Assembly: GCF_002937115.1 (NCBI RefSeq)
Contig: NZ_NHRY01000139.1
Coordinates: 62,001 to 126,000, forward strand
Source: Rhodopila globiformis
GTDB taxonomy: Bacteria > Pseudomonadota > Alphaproteobacteria > Acetobacterales > Acetobacteraceae
Direction: 5' to 3'
Length of the DNA: 64,000 bases
Below the pieces are notes generated by a model. It was given only the letters and a program-made list of their open reading frames with translations, was not told the DNA's origin and did no database searches. This document shows, in pieces, positions 52,654 through 61,551 of this stretch (its first letter is position 1; the number at the start of each line of letters is the position of its first letter). The position numbers and the translations under genes are program-made.

Positions 52654-52730
52654 GTCATGGCCGGGCGTGTCCCGGCCATCCACCCCCCGCCGTCGAAGCG
52701 CGGATGGCCGGGACACGCCCGGCCATGACG
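52653..52730. repeat. Dispersed palindromic repeat, copy 7, between dmpB and dmpC
   Basis: Perfect 27-base arms 52653-52679 and 52704-52730. As with copy 6, it separates two genes of the same catabolic operon, 71 bases before the dmpC start. Confidence 0.95.
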
Positions 52731-52800
52731 ATAGGGAGATGACCTCGCTCCACCCGCCCCTCGGCGCCAGCGAAACCACATTTTCATAGCAGGACCAGAA

Positions 52801-54309
52801 ATGAGCACTGATATGCTTGCGCACCCGGCCCCGCCGGTTGCCACGGGCATCCGCGACGCTCGTCATTTCATCAATGGCACGTTCACCATGGGCGGCACCG
52901 GCCGATCCTGGCAGAACCGCTGCCCGGTGGACAACAGCGTCATCGGCACCGTCCCCGAAGGCGGCGAAGCCGAGGTCGACCAAGCGGTGCGTGCCGCCCA
53001 CGCGGCGCTGCGCGGCCCGTGGGGCAAGATGACCATCACCGAACGCACCGACCTGCTGGCCGGCGTCGCCGACGAGATCACCCGCCGCTTCGATGAGTTC
53101 CTGGAGGCCGAGTGCCTCGACACCGGCAAGCCGAAATCGCTCGCCTGCCACATCGACATCCCCCGCGGTGCCGCCAATTTCCGCATGTTCACCGAGGTGG
53201 TGAAGACCCATGCGGACGAACTCTTCCGCATGCCGACGCCCGACGGCAAGGGCGCGCTCAACTACAGCCTGCGCCGCCCGAAGGGCGTGATCGCGGTGAT
53301 CTCGCCGTGGAACCTGCCGCTGCTGCTGATGACCTGGAAAGTCGGCCCGGCGCTGGCCTGCGGCAATACCGTCGTCGTCAAGCCCTCGGAGGAGACACCG
53401 CTGACCGCCACGCTGCTTGGTGAGGTGATGAACACCGTCGGCGTGCCCGCCGGCGTCTACAACGTGGTGCACGGCTTCGGCCCGAACGCGGCCGGCGAGT
53501 TCCTGACCCGCCATCCGCTGGTGGACGGCATCACCTTCACCGGCGAAACCCGCACCGGCGAGGCGATCATGCGCCAGGCGGCCGTCGGCCTGCGCAACGT
53601 GTCGTTTGAGCTTGGCGGCAAGAACCCCGCCATCGTCTTCGCCGACGCCGATCTGGACAAGGCGATCGAAGGCACCCTGCGCTCCTGCTTCGCCAACTGC
53701 GGCCAGGTCTGCCTGGGCACCGAGCGCGTCTATGTCGAGCGCCCGGTCTTCGAGGCGTTCGTCGCGCGCCTCAAGGCCGGCGCCGAAGCCCTGCGCCACG
53801 GCCGTCCCGGAGACGCGGGCACCAGCATCGGCCCGCTGATCTCGAAGGAGCACCAGGCCAAGGTGCTGTCCTACTATCGCCGGGCCGTCGAGGAAGGCGC
53901 CACCGTGGTAACCGGCGGCGGCGTGCCCGAGATGCCGCCCGAGCTGGCCGACGGCGCCTGGGTGCAGCCGACGATCTGGACCGGCCTCGCCGACGACAGC
54001 AGCGTGGTGCGGGAAGAGGTATTCGGCCCGTGCTGCCACATCCGCCCGTTCGACACCGAGGAAGAAGCGGTCCGGCTAGCCAACGACACCCATTACGGCC
54101 TCGCCGCCGCGGTCTGGACCGAGAACCTCTCGCGCGCCCACCGCGTCGCGGCACAGCTCGAGGTCGGGATCTGCTGGGTGAATTCCTGGTTCCTGCGCGA
54201 CCTGCGCACCCCGTTCGGCGGGGCCAAGACCTCGGGCATCGGCCGCGAAGGCGGCGTGCATTCGCTCGAGTTCTACACCGAACTCACCAACGTCTGCGTG
54301 AAGCTCTGA
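52801..54309 (+). CDS. dmpC: 2-Hydroxymuconic semialdehyde dehydrogenase
   Basis: The NAD-dependent aldehyde dehydrogenase oxidises the ring-cleavage product to 4-oxalocrotonate. The 502 residues show [27 protein letters not shown] (landmark around residue 165), the catalytic Glu in [12 protein letters not shown], the nucleophile in [16 protein letters not shown], and [12 protein letters not shown] 52801 is preceded by AGGA. Its presence and the absence of dmpD fix the route through the oxalocrotonate branch. Confidence 0.95.
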   Translation: MSTDMLAHPAPPVATGIRDARHFINGTFTMGGTGRSWQNRCPVDNSVIGTVPEGGEAEVDQAVRAAHAALRGPWGKMTITERTDLLAGVADEITRRFDEFLEAECLDTGKPKSLACHIDIPRGAANFRMFTEVVKTHADELFRMPTPDGKGALNYSLRRPKGVIAVISPWNLPLLLMTWKVGPALACGNTVVVKPSEETPLTATLLGEVMNTVGVPAGVYNVVHGFGPNAAGEFLTRHPLVDGITFTGETRTGEAIMRQAAVGLRNVSFELGGKNPAIVFADADLDKAIEGTLRSCFANCGQVCLGTERVYVERPVFEAFVARLKAGAEALRHGRPGDAGTSIGPLISKEHQAKVLSYYRRAVEEGATVVTGGGVPEMPPELADGAWVQPTIWTGLADDSSVVREEVFGPCCHIRPFDTEEEAVRLANDTHYGLAAAVWTENLSRAHRVAAQLEVGICWVNSWFLRDLRTPFGGAKTSGIGREGGVHSLEFYTELTNVCVKL

Positions 54310-54310
54310 C

Positions 54311-55096
54311 ATGACCAGCCAAACCAACATCGCCGCCGAACGCCTGTGGACGGCGGCGGCCAGCCTCACTCCCTGCGCGCCGATCCGCGACCTGATCGAG
54401 CCGACCGACGTGGAAAGCGCCTATGCGGTGCAGGAGATCAACACCGTCCGCCACCTCGAGTCCGGACGCCGCCTCGTTGGCCGCAAGATCGGCCTGACCG
54501 CCCGCGCCGTGCAGAAGCAGCTCGGCGTCGATCAGCCGGACTACGGCATGCTGTTCGCCGACATGTCGGTGTCCGACGGCGAGCCGATACTGCCCGGCGC
54601 GGTGATGCAGCCGAAGGTGGAGATGGAGATCGCCTTCGTCATCGGCCGCGACCTGACGCACGAGCAGCTCACCATCGCCGACATGCTCGGCGCGGTGGAA
54701 TACGCGCTGCCGGCGATCGAGGTCGTCGGCAGCCGCATCGCCAACTGGGACATAAGGCTGGCCGATACCATCGCCGACAACGCTTCCTCCGGCCTGTACG
54801 TGCTGGGCGCGGAGCCACGGAAGCTCGGCAGCTTCGACCTGCGGCTGTGCGGCGGCGTGATGGAGAGCCGCGGCGAGCCGCTCTCGGTCGGCGCGGGCGT
54901 CGCCTGCATGGGCAATCCGCTGAACGCCGCGCTGTGGCTGGCGAAAGTCATGGTGAAGACCGGCCGCCCGCTGCGGGCCGGCGACGTCATTCTCTCCGGC
55001 GCGCTCGGCCCGATGGTGGCGGCGCAGCCGGGCGACACGTTCGACGTGCGCATCAACGGTCTCGGCAGCGTGCGCGCCGCCTTCGCGAAGGAATAG
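54311..55096 (+). CDS. dmpE: 2-Oxopent-4-enoate hydratase
   Basis: The 261-residue protein of the hydratase/decarboxylase family hydrates 2-hydroxypenta-2,4-dienoate to 4-hydroxy-2-oxovalerate. Landmarks are [36 protein letters not shown], the metal ligands in [15 protein letters not shown] and [10 protein letters not shown], and [11 protein letters not shown]. It forms a complex with DmpH in known systems. It starts one base after dmpC. Confidence 0.95.
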   Translation: MTSQTNIAAERLWTAAASLTPCAPIRDLIEPTDVESAYAVQEINTVRHLESGRRLVGRKIGLTARAVQKQLGVDQPDYGMLFADMSVSDGEPILPGAVMQPKVEMEIAFVIGRDLTHEQLTIADMLGAVEYALPAIEVVGSRIANWDIRLADTIADNASSGLYVLGAEPRKLGSFDLRLCGGVMESRGEPLSVGAGVACMGNPLNAALWLAKVMVKTGRPLRAGDVILSGALGPMVAAQPGDTFDVRINGLGSVRAAFAKE

Positions 55097-55099
55097 ATC

Positions 55100-56041
55100 A
55101 TGGCCAGGATCAAGTGCGCCATCATCGGGTCGGGCAACATCGGCACCGACCTGATGATCAAGGTGATACGGACGTCGCAGCATCTGGAAATGGGCGCGAT
55201 GGTCGGCATCGACCCGGACTCGGACGGCTTGGCCCGTGCCGCGCGGCTCGGCGTGCCGATCACGCATGAGGGCATCGACGGCCTGACGCGCCTGCCGGGC
55301 TACGACGCGATCGGCGTGGTGTTCGACGCCACCTCGGCCAAGGCGCATATCCGGAACGACGCCATCCTGCGGCGCGACGGCAAGAAGGTGATCGACCTGA
55401 CGCCGGCCGCCATCGGCCCCTACACCGTGCCGGTGGTCAACATGGCCGGCACCGTCGATGCGCCGAACGTCAACATGGTCACCTGCGGCGGGCAGGCGAC
55501 GATCCCCATCGTCCATGCCGTGCGCCGCGTGGTGGAGCGCCTGCCATATGCCGAGATCGTGGCCTCGATCTCGTCCCGCTCGGCCGGCCCCGGCACGCGC
55601 GCCAACATCGACGAGTTCACCGAAACCACCAGCCGCGCGATCGAGAGCGTCGGCGGCGCCGAGCGTGGCAAGGCGATCATCGTCCTCAACCCGGCCGAGC
55701 CGCCGCTGATGATGCGCGATACGATCTTCTGCCTGTCGCAGGGCGGCACGCAGGACGCGATCGAGCAGTCGATCGAGGACATGGTCGTTTCCGTGCAGAA
55801 ATACGTCCCCGGCTACCGCCTGAAGCAGAAAGTGCAGTTCGAGCACATCGGCGACAACGCGCCGGTGCGCATCCCGGGCCTCGGCCGCATCGCCGGCCTG
55901 AAGACAACGGTGTTCCTCGAGGTGCAGGGCGCCGCGCACTACCTGCCGGCCTATGCCGGGAACCTCGACATCATGACCTCCGCCGCGCTGGCGACCGCCG
56001 AGACCTGGGCGGCGCGCGTGGCGCAGAAGGAGCTTGCGTAA
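55100..56041 (+). CDS. dmpF: Acetaldehyde dehydrogenase (acetylating)
   Basis: DmpF converts acetaldehyde to acetyl-CoA in a channelling complex with DmpG. The 313-residue protein has the Rossmann start [23 protein letters not shown], the catalytic Cys129 in [32 protein letters not shown] and the C-terminal [23 protein letters not shown] landmarks. It is followed without a gap by dmpG. Confidence 0.97.
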   Translation: MARIKCAIIGSGNIGTDLMIKVIRTSQHLEMGAMVGIDPDSDGLARAARLGVPITHEGIDGLTRLPGYDAIGVVFDATSAKAHIRNDAILRRDGKKVIDLTPAAIGPYTVPVVNMAGTVDAPNVNMVTCGGQATIPIVHAVRRVVERLPYAEIVASISSRSAGPGTRANIDEFTETTSRAIESVGGAERGKAIIVLNPAEPPLMMRDTIFCLSQGGTQDAIEQSIEDMVVSVQKYVPGYRLKQKVQFEHIGDNAPVRIPGLGRIAGLKTTVFLEVQGAAHYLPAYAGNLDIMTSAALATAETWAARVAQKELA

Positions 56042-57073
56042 ATGGCCCGCCCGAACCCCGACAAGCTGTATGTGCAGGACGTCACCCTGCGCGACGGCAT
56101 GCACGCCGTGCGCCACCAGTATAAGTTGGACACCGTGCGCGGCATCGCCCGCGCGCTGGACCAGGCGCATGTCGACGCCATCGAGATCTGCCACGGCGAC
56201 GGCATCAACGGCGCCTCGTTCAACTATGGCTTCGGCAGCGACGACGATACCGACTGGGTTGCCGCGGTGGCGGCGGAGGTCGGCAACGCCGTGGTGACGG
56301 TGCTGCTGATCCCCGGCATCGGCACCGTGCATGACCTGAAGCACGCCTACGATGCCGGCGCGCGCAGCGTGCGGATCGCCACCCACTGCACCGAGGCCGA
56401 CGTCTCCCGGCAGCATATCGAGGCGGCCCGTGCGCTGGGCATGGACACCATCGGCTTCCTGATGATGGCGCACATGATCCCAACGGAAAAGCTGGTGGAG
56501 CAGGCGCTGCTGATGGAGAGCTACGGTGCCGAGTGCGTCTATGTCACCGACTCCGCCGGCGCGCTGCTGCCGGCGCAGGTCAGCGAGCGGGTGCGCGCCT
56601 TCCGCGACGCCCTGAAGCCGGAAACCGAGATCGGCATCCACTGCCACCACAACCTGACCATGGGCGTGGCGAACTCGGTGGCCGCGATCGAGGCCGGGGC
56701 GGTGCGCGTCGATGCCTCGCTCGCCGGCATGGGCGCCGGCGCCGGCAACGCCCCGCTGGAGGCGCTGATCGCCGTGCTGAACCGCATGGACATCGCGACC
56801 GGCTGCGACCTGTATGCCCTGATGGACGCCGCCGACGACCTGGTGCGGCCGCTGCAGGACCGTCCGGTGCGGGTGGATCGGGAGAGTCTCTCGCTGGGCT
56901 ATGCCGGGGTCTATTCCAGCTTCCTGCGGCATGCCGAGACCGCCTCGCGGCAATACGGCATCGACACCCGCACCATCCTTGGCGAACTCGGCCGGCGCCG
57001 CATGGTCGGCGGGCAGGAGGACATGATCGTCGACGTTGCACTGGACCTGCTGAAGCAGGGAGCGGACGCATGA
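56042..57073 (+). CDS. dmpG: 4-Hydroxy-2-oxovalerate aldolase
   Basis: This class II (metal-dependent) aldolase splits 4-hydroxy-2-oxovalerate into pyruvate and acetaldehyde. The 343 residues have the HMGL-like barrel signature [18 protein letters not shown] (metal Asp and catalytic His), [11 protein letters not shown] and the ligands in [15 protein letters not shown]. The C-terminal communication domain includes [18 protein letters not shown]. It overlaps dmpH by four bases. Confidence 0.97.
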   Translation: MARPNPDKLYVQDVTLRDGMHAVRHQYKLDTVRGIARALDQAHVDAIEICHGDGINGASFNYGFGSDDDTDWVAAVAAEVGNAVVTVLLIPGIGTVHDLKHAYDAGARSVRIATHCTEADVSRQHIEAARALGMDTIGFLMMAHMIPTEKLVEQALLMESYGAECVYVTDSAGALLPAQVSERVRAFRDALKPETEIGIHCHHNLTMGVANSVAAIEAGAVRVDASLAGMGAGAGNAPLEALIAVLNRMDIATGCDLYALMDAADDLVRPLQDRPVRVDRESLSLGYAGVYSSFLRHAETASRQYGIDTRTILGELGRRRMVGGQEDMIVDVALDLLKQGADA

Positions 57074-57840
57074 GCACCCTGGTTGAATTCGCCCGGATCG
57101 TCGATGAAGCGGCGCGCACCGCGTCCGCGATCCCGCAACTGACCGAGACGCATCCGGCGCTCTCGGCCGAGGAAGCCTATGCCGTGCAGGCGCTGTCCGT
57201 CGCGCGCCGGCGGACGCGCGGGGAGAAGCGCGCCGGCTACAAGATGGGCCTGACCAGCCGCGCCAAGATGCAGCAGGTCGGCGTCAGCGAGGTGATCTGG
57301 GGCCGGCTGACCGATGCGATGCGGGTGGAGGAGGGGGGCGAACTCAGCCGCGCCCGCTTTGTGCATCCGCGCGCCGAGCCCGAGATCGCGTTCATCATGC
57401 GCCGTCCGCTGGAAGGGCGCGTGACGGCGGCGGAGGCCCTGGCGGCGGTGGAGGCGGTGTCGCCGGCCATTGAGATCATCGACAGCCGCTACAAGGACTT
57501 CCGCTTCGCGCTGCCGGACGTGATCGCGGACAACTCGTCGTCCTCGGGCTTCCTGCTGGGCGCCTGGTACCGGCCGGAGACCGACGTCGCGAACCTCGGC
57601 CTGCTGGTAGAGGTGGACGGGCAGGTGGTCCAGGTCGGCTCCAGCGCCGCCATCCTGGGGCATCCGCTGCGCTCGCTGGTCGCAGCGGCGCGGCTGATCG
57701 CGGCGGCGGGCGAGCGGCTGGAGCCGGGCGACATCGTCCTGGCGGGCGGCGCGACGGCGGCGCATGCGCTCAGCCCCGGGCAGTTCGTGCGGGCCGAGTT
57801 CGAAGGGCTTGGCAGCGTCAGCTTCACCGTCGTTTCCTGA
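57070..57840 (+). CDS. dmpH: 2-Oxo-3-hexenedioate (4-oxalocrotonate) decarboxylase
   Basis: DmpH decarboxylates the keto form of 4-oxalocrotonate to 2-hydroxypentadienoate. The 256-residue protein is homologous to DmpE, with [31 protein letters not shown] (landmark at ~38-68), metal ligands in [14 protein letters not shown] and [13 protein letters not shown], and [11 protein letters not shown]. The four-base overlap with dmpG supports coupling. Confidence 0.95.
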   Translation: MSTLVEFARIVDEAARTASAIPQLTETHPALSAEEAYAVQALSVARRRTRGEKRAGYKMGLTSRAKMQQVGVSEVIWGRLTDAMRVEEGGELSRARFVHPRAEPEIAFIMRRPLEGRVTAAEALAAVEAVSPAIEIIDSRYKDFRFALPDVIADNSSSSGFLLGAWYRPETDVANLGLLVEVDGQVVQVGSSAAILGHPLRSLVAAARLIAAAGERLEPGDIVLAGGATAAHALSPGQFVRAEFEGLGSVSFTVVS

Positions 57841-57852
57841 GAGAGGTCCGCC

Positions 57853-58050
57853 ATGCCGATCGTCGATATCACGCTGATCGAAGGACGCAGCGACGAGGCC
57901 AAGGCGCGGCTGTGCGCCGGGGTGACCGAGGCCGTGGTCTCCGCCATCGGCGCGCCGCGGGAGGCGGTGCGCGTCATCCTGCGGGAGGTGCCGCCGCAGC
58001 ATTTTGCTGTCGGCGGCGTGACCAAGGCGGCCGTGAAGCCGCCGGCATAG
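57853..58050 (+). CDS. dmpI: 4-Oxalocrotonate tautomerase
   Basis: The 65-residue tautomerase has the catalytic amino-terminal proline after Met removal (PIVDITLIEGRSDEAKA) and the conserved Arg of the family in VRVILREVPPQHFAVGG. It isomerises 2-hydroxymuconate to the oxo form used by DmpH. A GAGAGG site lies before the ATG. It is the last gene of the dmp operon. Confidence 0.95.
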   Translation: MPIVDITLIEGRSDEAKARLCAGVTEAVVSAIGAPREAVRVILREVPPQHFAVGGVTKAAVKPPA

Positions 58051-58210
58051 CGCCCCGGCCGAGCAACGGCGGTCCAGGCATGAACGGCTGAGCCAGGACG
58101 ATGCGACGGCCGATCGGCGTTGTGTCCGGCAGACGGCCAGCCAGTCCCGGCGGCCGTTGCGCACAGGCGCCGAGGCTCGGCTGGCCGGGCTGGACCCGCC
58201 GGCGGCGCAG

Positions 58211-58366
58211 GGCTCCGGCGCTGCGCCGGCGGCGTGGTCCGGTTTCCGGCCTGGGGCAACCGGGACGCTGGCACAGGGGTGGCTGCGTCAGGTCAGCCTG
58301 CGGTCGCGATCCACCCGGGCGTGCGGGATGGTGGGCGTGATCCGGCCGCGTTCGCCGCGCCGGCGG
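58211..58366. repeat. Diverged dispersed repeat, copy A
   Basis: The segment shares ccggcgctgcgccgg, cgtggtccggtttccgg, ggctgcgtcaggtcag and cgtgatccggccgc, in the same order and spacing, with 60745-60920. No gene is evident in the 58051-58366 spacer. The two copies bracket the toxin-antitoxin island. Confidence 0.7.
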
Positions 58367-58702
58367 TCAGGAACCACGGTAGGCGGTTACCAAACGCGGC
58401 GGGCGGTTGCCCTCGGTGATCCAGACCGTGGTGATGCACGGGTTGCGACCGTCCTGTGTTCGTTCCGAACACGGAACGGCATGCTTGATCCCGTGTGAAG
58501 ATTGGGATGTTTCAGCAATGTCGTTGTGCAGCGGATGCGCCCGCAGCGTGTCACGCAGGATATGCCATGCGTCGCGCGTGAACCCGAACGCCTGGAACAG
58601 CGCTGCCTTGCCCTTGTTTTCCTGATCATCGGGATTCAGCAGGTCGTCACGAACCTTCTTTTCTTCGACCAATGCCGACTCGGCATCGGGCAAGCGGCTC
58701 AT
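58367..58702 (-). CDS. DUF6883-family protein
   Basis: The 111-residue protein matches DUF6883: LPDAESALVEEKKVRDDLLNP, ENKGKAALFQAFGFTRDAWH, and the end TTVWITEGNRPPRLVTAY. Genes of this family often lie next to DUF4926 genes, as here (four-base ATGA overlap), and a toxin-antitoxin-like pairing has been suggested by such linkage. No catalytic residues are assigned. The frame is intact. Confidence 0.8.
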   Translation of the reverse strand: MSRLPDAESALVEEKKVRDDLLNPDDQENKGKAALFQAFGFTRDAWHILRDTLRAHPLHNDIAETSQSSHGIKHAVPCSERTQDGRNPCITTVWITEGNRPPRLVTAYRGS

Positions 58703-58880
58703 GCAGGGAGGTTGCCGGCTTCGAGCGTGACGACGGCATGAAACGGCGTTTCGAATTCGACCTCGTAGCCGATACCATCGCCGTAGGCCGCGACGACCGT
58801 GCCCCGCGCGCGCTTCGGGAGTAGCCGGCCTTTCACCTCTATGTCATGGGGACGAACGGTCGAGAGTTCGGGAAACGCAT
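58699..58880 (-). pseudogene. DUF4926-family gene with probable frameshift
   Basis: The downstream frame encodes FPELSTVRPHDIEVKGRLL, then GTVVAAYGDGIGYEVEFET and HAVVTLEAGNLPA, a clear DUF4926 pattern (GTVV, YEVEF, AVVTL). That frame has no start codon before FPEL. The neighbouring frame begins ATG-CGT-TTC-CCG at 58880, so losing one base in the CCC run at about 58870 explains the break. GTG 58836 could give a 45-residue remnant. Confidence 0.65.
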
Positions 58881-59093
58881 AGCCAGCCGGTTCCGGGCGT
58901 CCATCAGCGTCCTGATGCCGCGGGGCATTCCCGGCGATCTCATTTCATCGTACCAAACCGCCCTCCACCCAATCTGTAAGTCGTTATACTGGCACACAAT
59001 TTCCGATCCTCCCAATGATCATTCCGGGAGCCGGGCGCGGCGGCATCCGGTCACGTTGGTGCGGCCGGCATCCACATCCAGGCCGATCAACGC

Positions 59094-59204
59094 ATGGCGG
59101 CGGTGCCGGGGCAGCCAATCGGCCGTGCGGAGCGGGATGTCCTGCGGAACCTGTGCATCCTGGCAGGGGGCGAACGCGCGCATGCGGTTGTTCAGGCCGC
59201 GTGA
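59094..59204 (+). pseudogene. C-terminal remnant of an MNT nucleotidyltransferase
   Basis: Thirty-six codons to TGA 59204 read PGQPIGRAERDVLRN, then CILAGGERAHAVVQAA. This aligns throughout with the end of the second MNT copy (GRPVDLVERGAIRNPYILA, SIERAHEVVYAA). The N-terminal catalytic part is gone, and no HEPN gene follows this copy. The rest of 58881-59327 holds nothing else recognisable. Confidence 0.6.
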
Positions 59205-59327
59205 AGCAATGCAAGCAGGTGACAGCTTCCAGCCTGCTTGGCGCCATCCCGACGCGGCACAGCGCATGCTACCACAATGCCGCCGACATGCGGTAAACAG
59301 GCGCCATTGCCTCTCCCGGACGAGGTC

Positions 59328-59642
59328 ATGCACACGCTGATCGAACAGCACCGCGCCGAGATTGCCGCATTATGCCGCCGCTACGGCGTGCGGCAACTGG
59401 CGGTGTTCGGGTCCGCCGCCCGAGGCTCGGACTTCGACCCGGCAACCAGCGATGCCGACTTCCTGGTGACCTTCACTGCCGAGGCCAACTACGACCTGGC
59501 CGGGTTTGCCGACTTCAAGGATGCCCTGGAGGCCCTTCTCGGTCGGCCGGTCGATCTGGTCGGTCGCGGGGCGGTGGAAGAAAGCCGCAATACCATCCGC
59601 CGCCGTCGCATTCTGAGTGAAGCCGAGCCAGTCTATGGCTGA
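59328..59642 (+). CDS. MntA-like minimal nucleotidyltransferase antitoxin
   Basis: The 104-residue protein has the nucleotidyltransferase signature [21 protein letters not shown] (GS-x9-DxD layout) and the family end [20 protein letters not shown]. MntA proteins neutralise HEPN RNase partners by AMPylating them. GAGG precedes ATG 59328. Its stop overlaps the start of the HEPN gene by eight bases. It appears intact although its partner is not. Confidence 0.85.
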   Translation: MHTLIEQHRAEIAALCRRYGVRQLAVFGSAARGSDFDPATSDADFLVTFTAEANYDLAGFADFKDALEALLGRPVDLVGRGAVEESRNTIRRRRILSEAEPVYG

Positions 59643-59996
59643 ACGCGTTGGCGGCGATGCGGCGTTGTTGCTGGATATGTTGCTGGCGGCGCCTGAAGCC
59701 AGTGGATTTGTCAAGGACCTGGACAAGGCCGCTTTCCTGGCAAGCCGGCTGCACCAGAACGCCGTGATCCGGTCCCTGGAGGTTATCGGCGAAGCCGCGG
59801 GCAAAGTGTCATCCGCGATGCAGGCGGCACACCCGGAGATCGCCTGGCGGCAAATCATTGGCATGCGCCTCGGCTGATCCACGGTTACGCCGAGGTCGAG
59901 CTGGACGTGGTCTGGTTCGTCTTGCAGCAGCGCCTTGACCCGCTGATCGCGTCTCTGACGCCGCTGGTGGCCGAGGAGGGCAGGGACGCGGGTTGA
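59635..59996 (+). pseudogene. HEPN-domain toxin gene 1, frameshifted in its catalytic motif
   Basis: From ATG 59635 the frame encodes [37 protein letters not shown] and AWRQIIGMR, then reads LG and stops at 59877. The next frame continues exactly as the family should ([20 protein letters not shown]) to a TGA at 59994-59996. The R-x-x-L-x-H RNase motif is therefore split by a one-base loss at about 59866. Unless rescued by frameshifting, no active toxin is made. Confidence 0.8.
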
Positions 59997-60058
59997 GAAC
60001 GCCTCGTCACGGGGTGATTATGGTCAACATGAGCCGCTGAACGTTCCGAGCGAGGGCC

Positions 60059-60398
60059 GTGTACACGTTGGTTGATCAGCGCCGCGCCGATATTGCCCTG
60101 GTGTGCCGCCAGTACGGCGTGCGCCGGTTGGCGGTATTCGGCTCGGCCGCGCGGGGCACGGATTTCGATCCCGCCACCAGCGATGGCGACGTCCTGGTCG
60201 CGTTCGAGCCGGATAGCCGCTTGCCCCCGCTGCGGCGGTTCTTCGGTCTTGCCCAAGCTGCGGCAGTTCTTCGGTCTTGCCGAGGCGCTGGAGGGGTTGC
60301 TGGGGCGCCCGGTCGACCTTGTGGAGCGGGGCGCCATACGGAACCCATACATCCTGGCCAGCATCGAACGCGCGCATGAGGTTGTTTATGCCGCGTGA
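60059..60398 (+). pseudogene. MNT nucleotidyltransferase gene 2, disrupted by a 28-bp duplication
   Basis: GTG 60059 (GAGG upstream) starts YTLVDQRRADIALVCRQYGV and [21 protein letters not shown], then LPPLRRFFGLA. A 28-base tandem duplication (60230-60257 and 60258-60285) shifts the frame. The proper C-terminus ([22 protein letters not shown]...RAHEVVYAA) continues in another frame to TGA 60398. Removing one unit would restore one continuous gene of family length. Confidence 0.85.
60230..60285 (+). repeat. 28-bp tandem duplication
   Basis: Two units beginning ctgcggc(g/a)gttcttcggtctt differ at only a few positions. Because 28 is not a multiple of three, the duplication breaks the MNT frame; the differences between units show the event is not brand new. 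Confidence 0.9.
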
Positions 60399-60745
60399 TG
60401 CCCGGGCATACTTGTGGGACGAGCCAGGCGCCGCTGCCGCGATCTCGGGTTTCGTCGCTGGCCTGGATGCTGCCACTTATGCGGCAAGCGATGGTGTTCA
60501 CGCCGCGGTGGAGTGGACGTTCGGGATCATGGGTGAGGCGCTGAACCAACGTGCGAAGCGGGACTCCTTCCCTGGCGCGCCGCATCCCCGATCGTCGTGA
60601 CATCATCGCTTTCCGCAACCTGCTGATCCACGGCTATGCGATGGTTGACCACGATCGTGTCTGGCAGATTGTCAGCCAATCCCTGCCGGAACTGCGCACA
60701 GCCGTCGATGCCCTGCTGGCTGAGCTGGGGCCGCCGGAGGCGTAG
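60388..60745 (+). pseudogene. HEPN-domain toxin gene 2, frameshifted before its catalytic motif
   Basis: ATG 60388 overlaps the MNT stop by 11 bases. The frame encodes YLWDEPGAAAAISGFVAGL, WTFGIMGEALNQRAKRDS and then runs out at 60600. The next frame gives SLARRIPDRRDIIAFRNLLIHGY (split here at R-N-L-L-I-H), then DHDRVWQIVSQSLPELRTAVDALL to TAG 60745. A single extra base near 60560 (tccttcc) explains it. The break falls just ahead of the RNxLxHxY motif, as in HEPN gene 1. Confidence 0.8.
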
Positions 60746-60920
60746 GACCCGGCGCTGCGCCGGCGCTTGAACGCCGTGGTCCGGTTTCCGGCTTGGTTCA
60801 GCCGGGACGCTGGCTCAGGGACGGCTGCGTCAGGTCAGCAACCGGTTGCGTTTCACCCGGTCGTGCGGGGCGGCGAGCGTGATCCGGCCGCATTCGCCGC
60901 GCTGCGGGCGGACCACGCGG
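60745..60920. repeat. Diverged dispersed repeat, copy B
   Basis: This segment shares at least four blocks in order with 58211-58366 (see copy A). It occupies most of the 60746-61107 spacer; the remainder holds a stem-loop at 61054-61074 near the IS end. Confidence 0.7.
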
Positions 60921-61053
60921 TCGCCCTTCCTGGTGCGCAAGGTCCCCTCGCTCTTGTAAGGCAAACCACGGACCTGTCCGCTCAAAGATCTCATCTCCGT
61001 ATTGCGCAACGGGCGAGTTCTTGTCTGTAGTTTCCAGGCGACGTTTCTTCTCC

Positions 61054-61074
61054 GTGGCGCTGAATTAGCGCCAC
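61054..61074. repeat. Perfect stem-loop near the IS end
   Basis: gtggcgct and agcgccac pair over eight bases around a gaatt loop. It lies 34 bases beyond the transposase stop and could be part of the IS terminus or a weak terminator. Confidence 0.6.
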
Positions 61075-61107
61075 GTACCCGGAACGATGATGGCGGCGTT
61101 GGATGAC

Positions 61108-61478
61108 TTACGCGGCTTTGGCGGTGGGCGGCGCTGACGCCCCGCCTGTGCCTGCCGGAGCAGCCCCGATTTTCCCCCAGATCGCCGCGATGAAGGCCGC
61201 TCGCCCGACCTCGCGGAAAATCCGGGCGATGCCGGCCTGGATCAGCCCGGCGGTGCGGGTGTCGGGCGCGCGCCAGGGGGCGGGTTGAGCCAAGCCAGCC
61301 AGGTGCGCCGGATCAGTGAAGGCCAGCATCTGCGGGATCGCGTAACCGACCGCCCGCACCGTGACCCAGCGCATCAGCGCCTGGCGCGACTGCTGCCAGG
61401 CATCCTTCAGGCCAAAGCCGTGCTTGAGGTTCCGGAACAGCGACTCGATACACCATACAAGACACCGCTGATAATTTG
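61108..61478 (-). pseudogene. IS transposase, C-terminal part
   Basis: The reverse strand encodes IESLFRNLKHGFGLKDAWQQ, then SRQALMRWVTVRAVGYAIPQMLAF, the C-terminal DDE-region pattern (catalytic Glu in IESLF) of IS4/IS701-like transposases, and runs to a stop at 61108. Sequence before IESLF does not belong to the transposase. The matching upstream part (ending AKRWAV) lies at the right window edge on the same strand, so the gene is split by the recombinase element between them. Confidence 0.7.
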
Positions 61479-61551
61479 ACAGGATTCGACGAATCCCCGA
61501 GACTCGGCCTCCAAGCGCTGTGCGCGTTGGTGCGCTGGCTTGGATCACGCG

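Noticed and set aside
59328-60745. Two functional toxin-antitoxin systems
   Set aside because: Only MNT 1 is intact; both HEPN frames and MNT 2 are interrupted as the sequence stands.
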